Assembly (NCBI GenBank): GCA_020853235.1
Contig: JADYZG010000029.1
Coordinates: forward strand, 1-64,000
Reading direction: 5' to 3'
From: a bacterium
GTDB taxonomy: Bacteria > Patescibacteriota > Dojkabacteria > GCA-002793355
Length of the DNA: 64,000 bases
The notes under the pieces are model-generated. The model ran no database searches, was not told the origin of the DNA, and was given only the letters and a program-made list of their open reading frames with translations. Made by a program: the position numbers and the translations under genes. Shown here piece after piece: positions 7,851 through 17,461 of this stretch (position 1 is the first letter of the stretch; every line of letters begins with the position of its first letter).

Positions 7851-8651
7851 TTTGCTAAACCACTTTTGATAAGAGAAAAATGCGGTCCTAAACCCGTCAT
7901 GTAACTCAAGTAATACGATAAAGAATACGAGACTTGAAAGGAATATCATTGCAGGTAATAGGATGGACGTTGTTGAAATTAAAAGCGTATATATTGCTAA
8001 TAGAAGAAGGAAGAAGCGTATCTTTTTGAGTACTTTTAGAGAAGGATGGTTCTTACCTGGTTCGACTGCATGCTGATGGTATAGTAAGAGTCCAATTTTT
8101 TTGTTACATTGAAGTACCGCAACTATCGCATAAAAGAATAGTCCAATAATACTTTCTTCAAGTGTTAAGCGCATCGTCGTTGTTGCGAGTACTCCTACAA
8201 AAAATTTCCCGATATGCGAAGTAGACATGAGCAAAAAATCAATATACATAAAGTTTTTCAGGATAGTGACATAGAAGAAATTTAAAAGAACGAGTAATAG
8301 CAGCCAAATGAGAATGCGAGAATCGATCAAAGTTAAGAGTATCGTACTTGAAACTCCGATTGTTACGGCCAGAAGTATGACATCTTTTTTACGAACAAGT
8401 CCTTGTGCAAGTGGCCGGTGATTTCTTACAGGATCTTGCTTATCTCGCTCTATATCAAATACTTCATTCATTCGATAAACTGCTGAATAGAAAAATAGGA
8501 AAGTGATAAACGTGATCACAATATGTAACCATGATGAAGTTCTTTCTTCGTAGGTAACAAGAAAACCGCCAATAAATGGCAACATTCCTGATAGATGATT
8601 AAAGGGTTTTCCTGTCTGGATGAGTGCAATTGTTTTGTGTAGCTTCGACAT
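7845..8651 (-). CDS. UbiA-superfamily prenyltransferase (DPPR-synthase-like)
   Basis: 268 residues, about 8 membrane helices. The first aspartate-rich site reads NEVFDIERDKQDPVRNHRPL (about residues 61-80), followed by AQG, close to the NDxxDxExDxxHPxKxxRPxAxG pattern of decaprenyl-phosphate phosphoribosyltransferase-type UbiA enzymes. The second Asp motif is weak. Such enzymes move a prenyl or prenyl-phosphate group, here possibly onto phosphoribose diphosphate for cell-envelope sugar donors. Substrate is inferred from the motif only; menaquinone-type or heme-type UbiA activity cannot be excluded. It is divergent from the membrane protein gene at 8697. Confidence 0.75.
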   Translation of the reverse strand: MSKLHKTIALIQTGKPFNHLSGMLPFIGGFLVTYEERTSSWLHIVITFITFLFFYSAVYRMNEVFDIERDKQDPVRNHRPLAQGLVRKKDVILLAVTIGVSSTILLTLIDSRILIWLLLLVLLNFFYVTILKNFMYIDFLLMSTSHIGKFFVGVLATTTMRLTLEESIIGLFFYAIVAVLQCNKKIGLLLYHQHAVEPGKNHPSLKVLKKIRFFLLLLAIYTLLISTTSILLPAMIFLSSLVFFIVLLELHDGFRTAFFSYQKWFSKL

Positions 8652-8696
8652 ATGCCTAGTTGTGTTTATTTTATCATTTTCTTGTTACACTGTTGT

Positions 8697-9758
8697 ATGA
8701 ATACCATACTCAATATTTTTCGATGGGTCGTTGGCCTGTGCGTTGCGCTGGTCATGTTCGGGTTAGTTATTTTCTTGGTTCCATTATCTGTGGTTGGAAA
8801 ACAAATCTTTGTGAAAGAAACAGGAATGGCGATTATTACAAGTTTTGCAGGCAATGAGCATTTAGTATCAGCGACACTTGATGGTGTCTTTGACGGAGCT
8901 ATTAACTCAAATATGATTGAAGATCCTGGTCTTCTCAATATGGTAAAACTAACTGCCGATGATAACTCTCCACTGGGTGCTGCGTTCAGAAAGGTTGTAA
9001 CAACAGAATCACTTAAAGTTGCATTAATTGAAAACGGCAGTCTTTTTTATGATTGGTTAGCAAGTGATTCAACAAAGCTTAACATGAAATATGTACTTGG
9101 CGGAACTGACAAAGACAAAATTGCATTACTGAGTGTTTTTATGAGAACTCGTTACGATGCTCTTGATAAATGTACGGCTGCGCAAAGGACTGAAATTGGA
9201 AGAGTGGATGCAGATAAAGTGCTTGTTATCCCTTGCTCTGTTGGTGCAATTGCAACGAGTACATTCGATGCCGCAGCAAAAAAGATGTTGGGAGATAAAG
9301 AAGCTAAAGAAATCTTGAATAAAGGAATTCCGTTATTAAGCTACGAGGAGAATTCAAAAGAGGCAGCTGATATGAAAGCAAATATTAAAAAAGTCCAGCA
9401 ATCAATATCGTCTGGTCCGCTGGTAACATGGGTAGTTATTGCACTCTCTGCAATGCTGATGTCTCTACTCTTTACCCCAAGCGGTATGAATTTCATAGCA
9501 ACGGGCTTTGTGTTAAGTTTGACGGGTATGGTCATTTATAGGATGAGTAGAGTTGTTCTTTATGGAAGCACAGATTCGGTGTTGGTTAAGTCGATTGGCG
9601 AGCCGATTTCGGCTCAAGGAGCATATATTGCACTTGTGTCACTTGTATTCGTTGGATTGGGCATTTGGCAATTAACAAAAAAAGAAGACAAGGTGAAAAC
9701 ACCAACAGACGAAACTGCCCGCAAGGCTGAACAAATATTAGAAAGAGTAAAAAACTAG
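8697..9758 (+). CDS. Membrane protein of unknown function
   Basis: 353 residues, not recognised. One transmembrane helix near the N-terminus (about 8-30) precedes a roughly 210-residue extracytoplasmic region with two cysteines (DKCTAAQ, VIPCSVG). Three further helices follow (about 245-330) and a basic cytoplasmic tail. A longer upstream frame exists, but extended -10 TGT-TACACT (8683-8691) lies inside it, 5 bases before ATG 8697, so the shorter start is preferred and the mRNA is probably leaderless. It precedes murD by 69 bases, and murD has its own promoter, so functional linkage is uncertain. Confidence 0.65.
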   Translation: MNTILNIFRWVVGLCVALVMFGLVIFLVPLSVVGKQIFVKETGMAIITSFAGNEHLVSATLDGVFDGAINSNMIEDPGLLNMVKLTADDNSPLGAAFRKVVTTESLKVALIENGSLFYDWLASDSTKLNMKYVLGGTDKDKIALLSVFMRTRYDALDKCTAAQRTEIGRVDADKVLVIPCSVGAIATSTFDAAAKKMLGDKEAKEILNKGIPLLSYEENSKEAADMKANIKKVQQSISSGPLVTWVVIALSAMLMSLLFTPSGMNFIATGFVLSLTGMVIYRMSRVVLYGSTDSVLVKSIGEPISAQGAYIALVSLVFVGLGIWQLTKKEDKVKTPTDETARKAEQILERVKN

Positions 9759-9811
9759 TTCTAAAAGTGTTTAGTTTCTGAAAGATTTAAGCTGGGGGAT
9801 CTTGGATATTT

Positions 9812-9820
9812 TGGTATAAT
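9812..9820 (+). promoter_or_regulatory. Leaderless murD promoter (extended -10)
   Basis: TGG-TATAAT (9812-9820) is followed by 7 bases and the GTG start at 9828, so the predicted transcription start coincides with the start codon. This is the clearest example of the window-wide pattern. Confidence 0.75.
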
Positions 9821-9827
9821 TCACACA

Positions 9828-11192
9828 GTGGAGTCAATTCTCGAAAATTTTTTTGCAGGAAAAAGGATTCTTGTTATTGGAATTGGGTACAGCAATGTCG
9901 ATCTTATTAAGCAAATCAAAAAAGCTGGTCCAAAATCGCTGATTGCTACAGATTCTATGAGTGATCCTACAGAATTAGCAAAATTAAAAGTAAATATTGA
10001 AAGCGTAAAAGAAATCTACCCAGAGTGTCGATTTGTTTTGGGAAATCATGACATTGATTTGAAGTATATAGATCTTGCTATAAAAAGTCCGAGTGTTAGT
10101 GATAAATCACCGTTTATGCAAAGGGTCATTGACTCGGGCATTCCTATAGAGACCGACGTTAGTATTTTTTTCAAACTCATGGCACGCGAAAAGATAATCG
10201 GCGTTACAGGAACGAAAGGAAAATCAACAACCACAACAATTATCTATAAGATTCTTCTTGATCAAGGTGTTTCTGCGACAATCGCTGGCAATGTTGGTAT
10301 TCCTGTTATGAGAAATTTAGAAGAACACTTAAATGCAGATGTTGCGGTAGTCGAACTTTCTTCGTTTATGATTCACTCTTTGCATAAATTCAGATTAAGT
10401 CCACAAAGAATGATAGTTACCAGCCTAGGGGAAGATCACTTAGATTTCCATCAAACAGTGGAACAGTATCAAAATGACAAGCTCTCCGTGCTTTCCGATC
10501 AAGAAAAGGGGGATCTGTCGCTTGTAAATAGTGAGAACCCCAAATTAAAAAAATTGGCTCAACATTATGGAAAGCACATTACCTTTTATTCCTCAAGTGA
10601 GATGAAAGAGAGTATTGAAACTAAACTCCGAGGAGTACATTATTTAGCAAATATTGTGGCAGCATATCGTGTAAGCAAACATTTTTTGGGTAAAAACTTT
10701 AGCGAAGAAAAATTCAGGAATACAATAAAGCATTTTGAAACTCTTGACTCAAGAATGGAAACAAGATTGTTAAAAAATGGTATTGAATTTATTAATAATT
10801 CCAAAGCAACCAATCCAAGTTCTTTTTGTGCTGACTTGAGGACACTCATAGATGAAGGTCAATCAATCTATATCTTATGCGGTGGTGAAGATAAAGGTGT
10901 AGACCTCTCGGAAATGGGCGAGTACCTCTCAGATAGACACGTAAAAAAAGTTTACGTATTTAACGATGAAGGTGGAAGAAGGTTGATGACTTATTTTTCA
11001 GAGAATAAGTTAGCCGGTCGCTTTAGCAGTGTAGAAAAGGCTTTTTCTGAAGCACTTCTCGCCGCTACGACTGATATTTCTTTAAAAAGATGTATCGTGC
11101 TTATGCCTGGAACAGGGAGCTATGGTATATTTAAAAATAAGGAAGGATCGGAGTCATTTAATACTTGTGTTCAAAATCTTACAAATCTTTAA
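9828..11192 (+). CDS. murD: UDP-N-acetylmuramoylalanine--D-glutamate ligase
   Basis: 454 residues, the usual MurD length. An N-terminal Rossmann domain (KRILVIGIGYSN) binds the UDP sugar. The central ATPase has GVTGTKGKSTTTT (about 125-137) and the HLDFH region. The C-terminal domain has FINNSKATNPSS and LCGGEDKGVDLSEM, matching MurD NDSKATN and LLGGxDKGxDF. It adds D-Glu to UDP-MurNAc-L-Ala in the cytosol. GTG start fixed by the extended -10 seven bases upstream. It heads a rightward cell-wall cluster with alr two bases downstream, and Alr supplies the D-alanine used later in the pathway. Confidence 0.92.
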   Translation: MESILENFFAGKRILVIGIGYSNVDLIKQIKKAGPKSLIATDSMSDPTELAKLKVNIESVKEIYPECRFVLGNHDIDLKYIDLAIKSPSVSDKSPFMQRVIDSGIPIETDVSIFFKLMAREKIIGVTGTKGKSTTTTIIYKILLDQGVSATIAGNVGIPVMRNLEEHLNADVAVVELSSFMIHSLHKFRLSPQRMIVTSLGEDHLDFHQTVEQYQNDKLSVLSDQEKGDLSLVNSENPKLKKLAQHYGKHITFYSSSEMKESIETKLRGVHYLANIVAAYRVSKHFLGKNFSEEKFRNTIKHFETLDSRMETRLLKNGIEFINNSKATNPSSFCADLRTLIDEGQSIYILCGGEDKGVDLSEMGEYLSDRHVKKVYVFNDEGGRRLMTYFSENKLAGRFSSVEKAFSEALLAATTDISLKRCIVLMPGTGSYGIFKNKEGSESFNTCVQNLTNL

Positions 11193-11194
11193 TC

Positions 11195-12310
11195 ATGCAG
11201 GCAGTTATTGAGATTAACAGAGAGAATTTAATCCATAATGTGAAACGATTGCGTAGTAAAATGCGAAGTGAATCTCTTTTTGTTGCGGTCATAAAGGGTA
11301 ATGCATATGGTCATGGATTAAAGGAAATTGTTACATGTATAGATCAGTATGTTGATGGTTATCAAGTTGATGATGTTCTAGAATTACTTGCACTTCGAAC
11401 CGTCTCAAGGAAAGCAGCGTATGTTTTGGGATATGTAGACAATGATTCACTTTTATCTGCAATGAGTGCTCAGTGTACATTAGCAGTTATTAATACGGAT
11501 CAACTGTCTGTGATGAACAATTTTGCTGCTGCGTTAAATATTATTCAGCCAGTGCATATAAAGATAGATGCTTTAGTTGGGCGAATGGGTTTTTTTGAAG
11601 AAGATATACCTCAATTGATGGAGCTTTTTAAAGAATTGCCTCATTTACAGATTACAGGAATCTACTCACATTTTACAGGCCTAAAGGATACTATTAATAT
11701 AGAACATACTGAAAAGCAAATGGCTACATTTGCGAGATGTGTCCAAAAAATAAAGGAGGCGCATCCAGGAAAAGATTTTACAATTCATATGTCTTCTAGC
11801 GCAGGTGTATTTATTTCTGAGATCAGAGATAATGAACTTTTTTCATTGTTCCGTGTTGGAAAAGCAATGTACGGTATCTGGCCATCAAAAGAAATACCTG
11901 AAACTGTTTCTTTAAAACCTGTACTGAGTTGGAAGACGCAAATAGCACAAGTTAAAGAATTTCCTAGCGAGTATCCAATTGGATATAACGCAACAATGAA
12001 GACAAGTAAAACTATAAAGGCAGCTGTCGTACCACAAGGATATAGTGACGGATTTGATAAGAAAATGTCAGATACAGGAAATGTTCTGATAGGTGGAGTA
12101 CACTGCAAGATGATAGGTAGGGTTGCTATGAATATGTTTTTAGTTGATGTATCGGAAGTTCCTAACGTACGACAAGGGCAAGAGGTAGTTTTAATCGGTA
12201 AACAAGATGATGAGCTAATCAGCCTAGAGTCCGTTGGAAACGCAATTAACGCGACAAGTTGCGAAATGTTAGTTAGAATATCACCACTTATTCCTAGAGT
12301 AATAATATAA
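11195..12310 (+). CDS. alr: Alanine racemase (PLP-dependent)
   Basis: 371 residues. AVIKGNAYGHG near residue 35 carries the PLP lysine. HSSSAGVF, GKAMYGIWPS and PQGYSDGF are the other PLP-barrel signatures, and GYNATMKT holds the catalytic tyrosine region of the C-terminal beta domain. It converts L- to D-alanine for peptidoglycan. Start is ATG 11195, two bases after murD; the longer frame from 11165 would overlap murD and adds no family-like residues. No Shine-Dalgarno is visible, so translation probably depends on coupling to murD. Confidence 0.93.
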   Translation: MQAVIEINRENLIHNVKRLRSKMRSESLFVAVIKGNAYGHGLKEIVTCIDQYVDGYQVDDVLELLALRTVSRKAAYVLGYVDNDSLLSAMSAQCTLAVINTDQLSVMNNFAAALNIIQPVHIKIDALVGRMGFFEEDIPQLMELFKELPHLQITGIYSHFTGLKDTINIEHTEKQMATFARCVQKIKEAHPGKDFTIHMSSSAGVFISEIRDNELFSLFRVGKAMYGIWPSKEIPETVSLKPVLSWKTQIAQVKEFPSEYPIGYNATMKTSKTIKAAVVPQGYSDGFDKKMSDTGNVLIGGVHCKMIGRVAMNMFLVDVSEVPNVRQGQEVVLIGKQDDELISLESVGNAINATSCEMLVRISPLIPRVII

Positions 12311-12321
12311 ATCGTATTGCA

Positions 12322-13959
12322 ATGTTTAATGATGTACAAAAAGTAACTATAATTGGAATTGGTGGTGGTGCCGCTTATTATGTTGCTAAATTTTTCTCGT
12401 TATTAAATGTTACGGTTAAAGGGTTTGATGTTAAAGGATCGGAGCATACCAAAGAGTTGACTGGATTGGGAATAGTAATTGATTTAAAAAATCCAGAAAG
12501 ATGGAACTTTACAGATTCTGATCTTATCATTTATACCAATGCTCTGCCAAAAGAATACCAAAGGCTACTGTTTGCATCGAATGTAGGAAAAAGGATTATC
12601 GACGCAGGTACCTACTATGAAGAGGTGGTGAAGTACTATCAAAACCACAGGAATGAGAAGAATCGTATAGTCAATGCTATTAGGGTATCAGATATCGCCC
12701 CATTATATGATATTGATTTTAGAGATATTATTCTTGTAGGTGTCACAGGAAGTAAGGGTAAAACAACAACCTCACAAGTACTCTATGATGCGCTACATTT
12801 TTTGGGGGCTAAGGTGAGTCTTGTTAACACTATCGGGGGCAAAATCCTTGGTGAGAGTGTTGAGACAGGACTCCACACAAGTACGCCTTCTGCTCAAGAA
12901 TTAGCGCCATTGTTTAGAAAAATGATTGAGAAAGGAAGTAAAATAATCATTGTTGAGGCGTCTTCTCATGCCATAGCGACGGGGCGTATTGCGGGACTTA
13001 AGTTTGATTATGCTGTATTAACGAATTTACAACCGGAACACTTAGACTTTCATAAAACTGTTGCTCATGTTATTGAAACAAAAAAACAGTTAGTTACAAC
13101 ATACTTAAAGAAGAAATCTCGTGTTCTTTTAAACATTGATGATGACAACATCAGGGAGTTGGTTTATCCTGATGTTCAAAAATATACTAAGAATATTTCT
13201 ACAATTTCATTATTAAATAAATCGTTAGTCGGTGCAGATTCTTATTTTGCACAAAATCTGTTTGAAAAAGAATCCTCAATTGACTACGATCTTGTTAATC
13301 ATAACACCAATGAGTGTGAACATTTCGAAGTGCCTTTCGCAGGTAAATTCAATGCTGTTAATGTATTCGCGTCAATTATCATTGCTCGAGAATTAGGTTA
13401 TGCAAATATAGACAAAGCTATACTTCAGTTACCTCCCGTTTCTGGAAGAAATGAAATTGTTCAGGCAGCTCCATTCAAAGTCATTCTTGATTTTGCTCAT
13501 ACACCAGAATCTTTGGAGGAAATTCTTCGAGCCTATAAGGTTCAAGCTACTACGAAAAAAATTATTGTCGTTTTTGGTGCTGCTGGACAAAGAGATTCTT
13601 CTAAACGAGCCAGAATGGGTCAAGTTGCTGCGAAATATGCAGATATAACAATTCTCACAATAGAGGATCCACGAACAGAAAAAGTAAGTGATATAAATGA
13701 TCAAATAGAAATGGGTTGGCGAGAGTATGTGGCGGAACATCAATTAGGAAAGGAACGTGTACTTTATCGAAAAGAAGACATATCACTTGATGAGCAAGCG
13801 AGAGCAGAAGCAATAAGGTACGCACTATCAATAGTTCAAACAGGTGATGTAATTATCTGTGCGGGTAAAGGACCAGAAAAGAGTATGTGTATCGGTTTTG
13901 TAGAAAAGCCATGGAACGAGAGAGCTATTATCGAATCTCTTTTACGTAAAATGAAGTAA
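12322..13959 (+). CDS. Mur ligase with MurC/Mpl-like N-domain and MurE-like core
   Basis: 545 residues. The N-terminal part (1-110) has KVTIIGIGGGAAYYVAKFF and YTNALPKEY, like the Rossmann domain of MurC/Mpl rather than the usual MurE N-domain. The core reads GVTGSKGKTTT (about 140), STPSAQELAPLF, IIVEASSHAIATGR and TNLQPEHLDFH. The C-domain has GRNEIV, LDFAHTPESLEEIL and EDPRTEKVSDI. These last motifs are MurE hallmarks, with EDPR in place of DNPR; the conserved Arg favours a meso-diaminopimelate-like third residue. It likely adds the third amino acid to UDP-MurNAc-dipeptide. The hybrid build is odd. Confidence 0.8.
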   Translation: MFNDVQKVTIIGIGGGAAYYVAKFFSLLNVTVKGFDVKGSEHTKELTGLGIVIDLKNPERWNFTDSDLIIYTNALPKEYQRLLFASNVGKRIIDAGTYYEEVVKYYQNHRNEKNRIVNAIRVSDIAPLYDIDFRDIILVGVTGSKGKTTTSQVLYDALHFLGAKVSLVNTIGGKILGESVETGLHTSTPSAQELAPLFRKMIEKGSKIIIVEASSHAIATGRIAGLKFDYAVLTNLQPEHLDFHKTVAHVIETKKQLVTTYLKKKSRVLLNIDDDNIRELVYPDVQKYTKNISTISLLNKSLVGADSYFAQNLFEKESSIDYDLVNHNTNECEHFEVPFAGKFNAVNVFASIIIARELGYANIDKAILQLPPVSGRNEIVQAAPFKVILDFAHTPESLEEILRAYKVQATTKKIIVVFGAAGQRDSSKRARMGQVAAKYADITILTIEDPRTEKVSDINDQIEMGWREYVAEHQLGKERVLYRKEDISLDEQARAEAIRYALSIVQTGDVIICAGKGPEKSMCIGFVEKPWNERAIIESLLRKMK

Positions 13960-13965
13960 CCAAAT

Positions 13966-16269
13966 ATGGCACAAATAAGTATTAGCCATAAGACGAAAGC
14001 GGAAGTGCTTTCTGTTTACAAAGAGGTAGTAAAAGAATCGATAATTGACCCTCTCTACTTTTTTACGGTTGCAATGTGGAATAGAGATAGAGATGCAATA
14101 CTTAGGGATATTCAAGAACGATTTTATAAAAAAATTGTTGTGAGAAGTGCTTCTGTACTTGAAGATCAAAATACACATTCTAATGCAGGAAAGTTTGCGA
14201 GTATTCTCAATGTTATGGCTTATGACAAGAATGAGGTGCAAATTGCAATAAATAAGGTGGTTGCGTCATATAGAAAAGGTAAAGACTTGTCCGAGGACTC
14301 GCAAATACTTATACAAGAACAACTAGAGAACTCTATTTTAAGTGGGGTAGTTTTTACTGCAAATCCAAAAAATGGAGCACCTTATTATTTAATAAATTAT
14401 GATGAGGAGAATCAGGGAACAGACTCCATTACTTCAGGAAAGGGCGGACAACAGTTGCGTATCTAGAAAGAGGTTGGTAGTAATAAAATACCACAAAAAT
14501 GGGAAAAACTTATTAATTCAGTCAAAGAAATTGAACGGTTAACCAGCCCGCAGCGGTTAGATATTGAGTTTGCGATTGATGAAGAAGAAAAAGTGCATAT
14601 TTTTCAGGTCAGAAAATTAGTTATAAAAAAAAATATTGAGTTTCGCAAGAAACAGTTCAAAAAAGCGCTAAGCAAATTGAAGAAAGGCCATAAAAATGAT
14701 TTATGTTACAGTAATATGGCTTTTTGGAACCCTGCGGAAATTGTCGGAGAGCATCCATATCCACTAGCTGCTTCTTTATATAGTGAGATTGTTCTAAAAA
14801 GAAGTTGGAATGTGGGGATTACACAGTTAGGTTATACGGATATCAAGGAAAAATTATATGTTTCGATACTTGGGCGAATCTATATTAATGTAAATAATGC
14901 TTTCCTAAGTTTATTACCTCAGTGTCTCCCCATCACACTAAAGAAAAGATTAGTGAAGACATATGTAAAGCGCTTAGAAAATGATCCATCTTTGCACGAC
15001 AAAGTGGAATTCGAAATTATCCCTAACTGTTTCAATTTTTCTTTTGATACGGAATTTTCAAAAAATGATTATAGTGAATATTCTTCAGAAGAATTACAGC
15101 GAGTTAAACAATCTATACAGGACCAGACAATCGCTATTCTGAGAAAATGGCGGGAGTACATTAAAACCGCACAGCAGATTTGTGAACGTGAAATTCCAGA
15201 GCTACAAAAGAATTATAGTGACCTGTCATCTCAAGAGAAAATCCGTATTGCCCTAGACTTATTTACAAATTGTAGTAACACAGATATCCCTCATTTTGCT
15301 GCTGCTGCGAGGATGACATTCATCAGCAGATCAATTTTGTTATCCTTAAAACGTGAACATTTGTTAACAAAACAGGAATACTTGTCAATTGTCTCAAGCA
15401 TAACGACCTTCGCACCCGTGAGTCAGAAGATAAAGTCGATTCTAGGAGATAGGGGACATCTTCGTACTGGAACTTATGATATTACACAGCTGCCTTATGC
15501 GAAAAATCGGGTAATTGGTGATAATCCTGTTCGAGTAAAAGCCTTAAAGAGTTCAATTATATCAAAGAAATTGATGGTAAAAATTGAAGAAATTGTTCAG
15601 AAATACCAACTTACAGTTACTGCAACAGAGTTTCTTGATTTCTTGATAACAGTCTCTTCGAAGCGTGAGTATTTCAAATTTCTTTTTACAAGACAAATAA
15701 GTTTTGGACTCGAACTTCTTGCAGATGCTGGAAAAGAATGGGGAATTGAACGTAATGACTTAGCTTTCTTGACAATAAATGATCTGAGAAAAATAACTAG
15801 TCTGCCTGCAGATGAGATCTATGCTTATGTAGAGAAAAGAGTTGCAGTACTTAAGAGAAAACGTCTATTTCATAAATTATTTAGTTTTCCCGATTGTCTT
15901 TTCTCTAAAAAAGATTACGAGATAGTTCCTATTTTTGCGAGTAAACCTAACTTTATTACAAATAAGAAAATTGCATCTCCAATAGTGGTATTGACTAATA
16001 AAAACAAAGTTATCGCTAACACATTACTTAAAGGAAAAATCGTTTTAGTAGAAAGTACTGATCCAGGTTTTGACTGGATTTTCGAGCAACAAATCGTAGG
16101 GTTAGTTACTAAATATGGTGGAGTTGGCTCACATATGGCGATTAGATGTAATGAGTACGGTATTCCCGCAGCTTTAGGGTGTGGTTCTGTTCTTTACGAC
16201 CAGCTTATCAATGCAAAAAGCATATTACTAGATTGTGAGAGAAAAACAGTTTTCCCTATGCTACACTAG
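13966..16269 (+). pseudogene. Rifampin-phosphotransferase/PEP-synthase-like enzyme, interrupted by in-frame TAG
   Basis: One frame of 768 codons, broken only by TAG at 14464-14466 (codon 167). Before it: VVRSASVLEDQNTHSNAGKF and SGVVFTANPKNG of the PPDK-type ATP-binding domain. After it, in the same frame: DIEFAIDEEEKVHIFQVRK, which completes that domain; then a roughly 420-residue variable domain (NPAEIVGEHPYPL, LHDKVEFEI); then a swivelling His domain GGVGSHMAIRCNEYGIPAALG. No C-terminal PEP/pyruvate TIM barrel is present, so the order matches rifampin phosphotransferase (ATP domain, substrate domain, His domain). It sits 6 bases after the MurE-like gene. The stop may be real, a strain variant or an error; the flanking frame shows no other decay. 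Confidence 0.75.
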
Positions 16270-16273
16270 GCAC

Positions 16274-17419
16274 ATGGTTAGTACAGAAAAGAAAAAAGTC
16301 CTGATTATGTTTGGCGGAGTCTCCCCTGAGCATGAAGTTTCGGTTATTTCTGGACTTCAAATTGTAGAAACAATTGATCGTACTAGATATTCTCCTGTTG
16401 CCTTATTTGTATCAAAAAAAGGAGAATTTCACTATCTTGGTGACATGAAAAGTCGAAAAGAGTTTCTGAAAAAACGCCGTGACTCAGTAACTTTTGGTCG
16501 AGATATCAAAGGTGGATACATTCAATTAAGTGGGATCTTTGGACAGAAGATTTATGTAGATATTGCTTACTTGGCATTTCATGGTGGATTAGGTGAAGGT
16601 GGAGCAGTGCAAGGAATGCTCGAAGTTATGGGGGTTCCCTTTACTTCGACTGGTCAAGAAGGATCAGTTATTACAATGAACAAGCAGTTAACTAAGGAAA
16701 TTGTTGAGAAAGAGGGAATAAAAGTTGTACCGAGTGTCTGCTTCTCTTCATGCAATATGAAGGAGTACCATGAGAAATACGCACAAGAGGCAGTAAAAAA
16801 ACTTAAACTTCCTATAATCGTGAAGCCAGTTCATCTTGGATCGAGTATTGGAATTCATGTTGCACGTACCCAGACTGAGTTAGAGCAATATTTGCTTGAA
16901 GCATCATATTTAGACACAGAGATCTTGGTTGAGAAGTTTATTCCAAAATTCGTTGAATATAACTGTTCTGTTCGTACTGTGAATGGAATTCTCGAGGCGA
17001 GTGAAGTAGAGCGTCCAATTGGTAAAGACGAAATCCTGAGTTTTGCTGACAAATACGAAAGAGGTGCTAAAAAAACAGGTGGTAGTGGAATGGCGTCACT
17101 TGATCGAGAATTGCCAGCTAAAATTCCTGCAAAAGAGAGAAACCGCATCCAAGAACTTGCTAAAAAAGCTTATCGGGCTTGTCGCTGTAAAGGACTCGTG
17201 AGAATCGACTTTATGTGTACTCCAAAAGGCGAATTATGCCTGACAGAAATTAATCCAATTCCTGGTTCACTTTCATTTTATCTATGGGAAGCGACTGGAG
17301 TTACTTTCAGACAACAGATTACAGATTCTTTAGAGCAAGCAGTTACTGATGCTCAGGCAAAAAGAAGTTTGGAAATGGATTACTCTTCGGATATTGTCGA
17401 AAAATTTGTGAAATCGTAA
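16274..17419 (+). CDS. ddl: D-alanine--D-alanine ligase
   Basis: 381 residues. The N-terminal domain has VLIMFGGVSPEHEVSVISG; the ATP-grasp domain has IIVKPVHLGSSIGIHVA, EKFIPKFVEYNCSV, RIDFMCTPKGELCLTEINPIPG and the terminal SLSFYLWEATG, all Ddl signatures. It joins two D-Ala for the MurF step. The frame extends 13 codons upstream into the preceding gene, but TGC-TACACT (16259-16267) lies 6 bases before ATG 16274, which supports this start and a separate leaderless promoter inside the end of the interrupted gene. Ddl can therefore be expressed even though the upstream gene is broken. Confidence 0.93.
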   Translation: MVSTEKKKVLIMFGGVSPEHEVSVISGLQIVETIDRTRYSPVALFVSKKGEFHYLGDMKSRKEFLKKRRDSVTFGRDIKGGYIQLSGIFGQKIYVDIAYLAFHGGLGEGGAVQGMLEVMGVPFTSTGQEGSVITMNKQLTKEIVEKEGIKVVPSVCFSSCNMKEYHEKYAQEAVKKLKLPIIVKPVHLGSSIGIHVARTQTELEQYLLEASYLDTEILVEKFIPKFVEYNCSVRTVNGILEASEVERPIGKDEILSFADKYERGAKKTGGSGMASLDRELPAKIPAKERNRIQELAKKAYRACRCKGLVRIDFMCTPKGELCLTEINPIPGSLSFYLWEATGVTFRQQITDSLEQAVTDAQAKRSLEMDYSSDIVEKFVKS

Positions 17420-17461
17420 AAAGCACAAATCTATAAAATTACCAGTTGTCTTAGGAACCAT

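Noticed and set aside
11785-12339. Leftward ORF of 184 codons over the alr gene
   Set aside because: It is an antisense shadow of alr with no recognisable motif; alr has all family signatures.
14464-14466. Reassignment of TAG as a sense codon
   Set aside because: Several intact genes, including this one, end with TAG, and the 768-codon frame needs only one readthrough.
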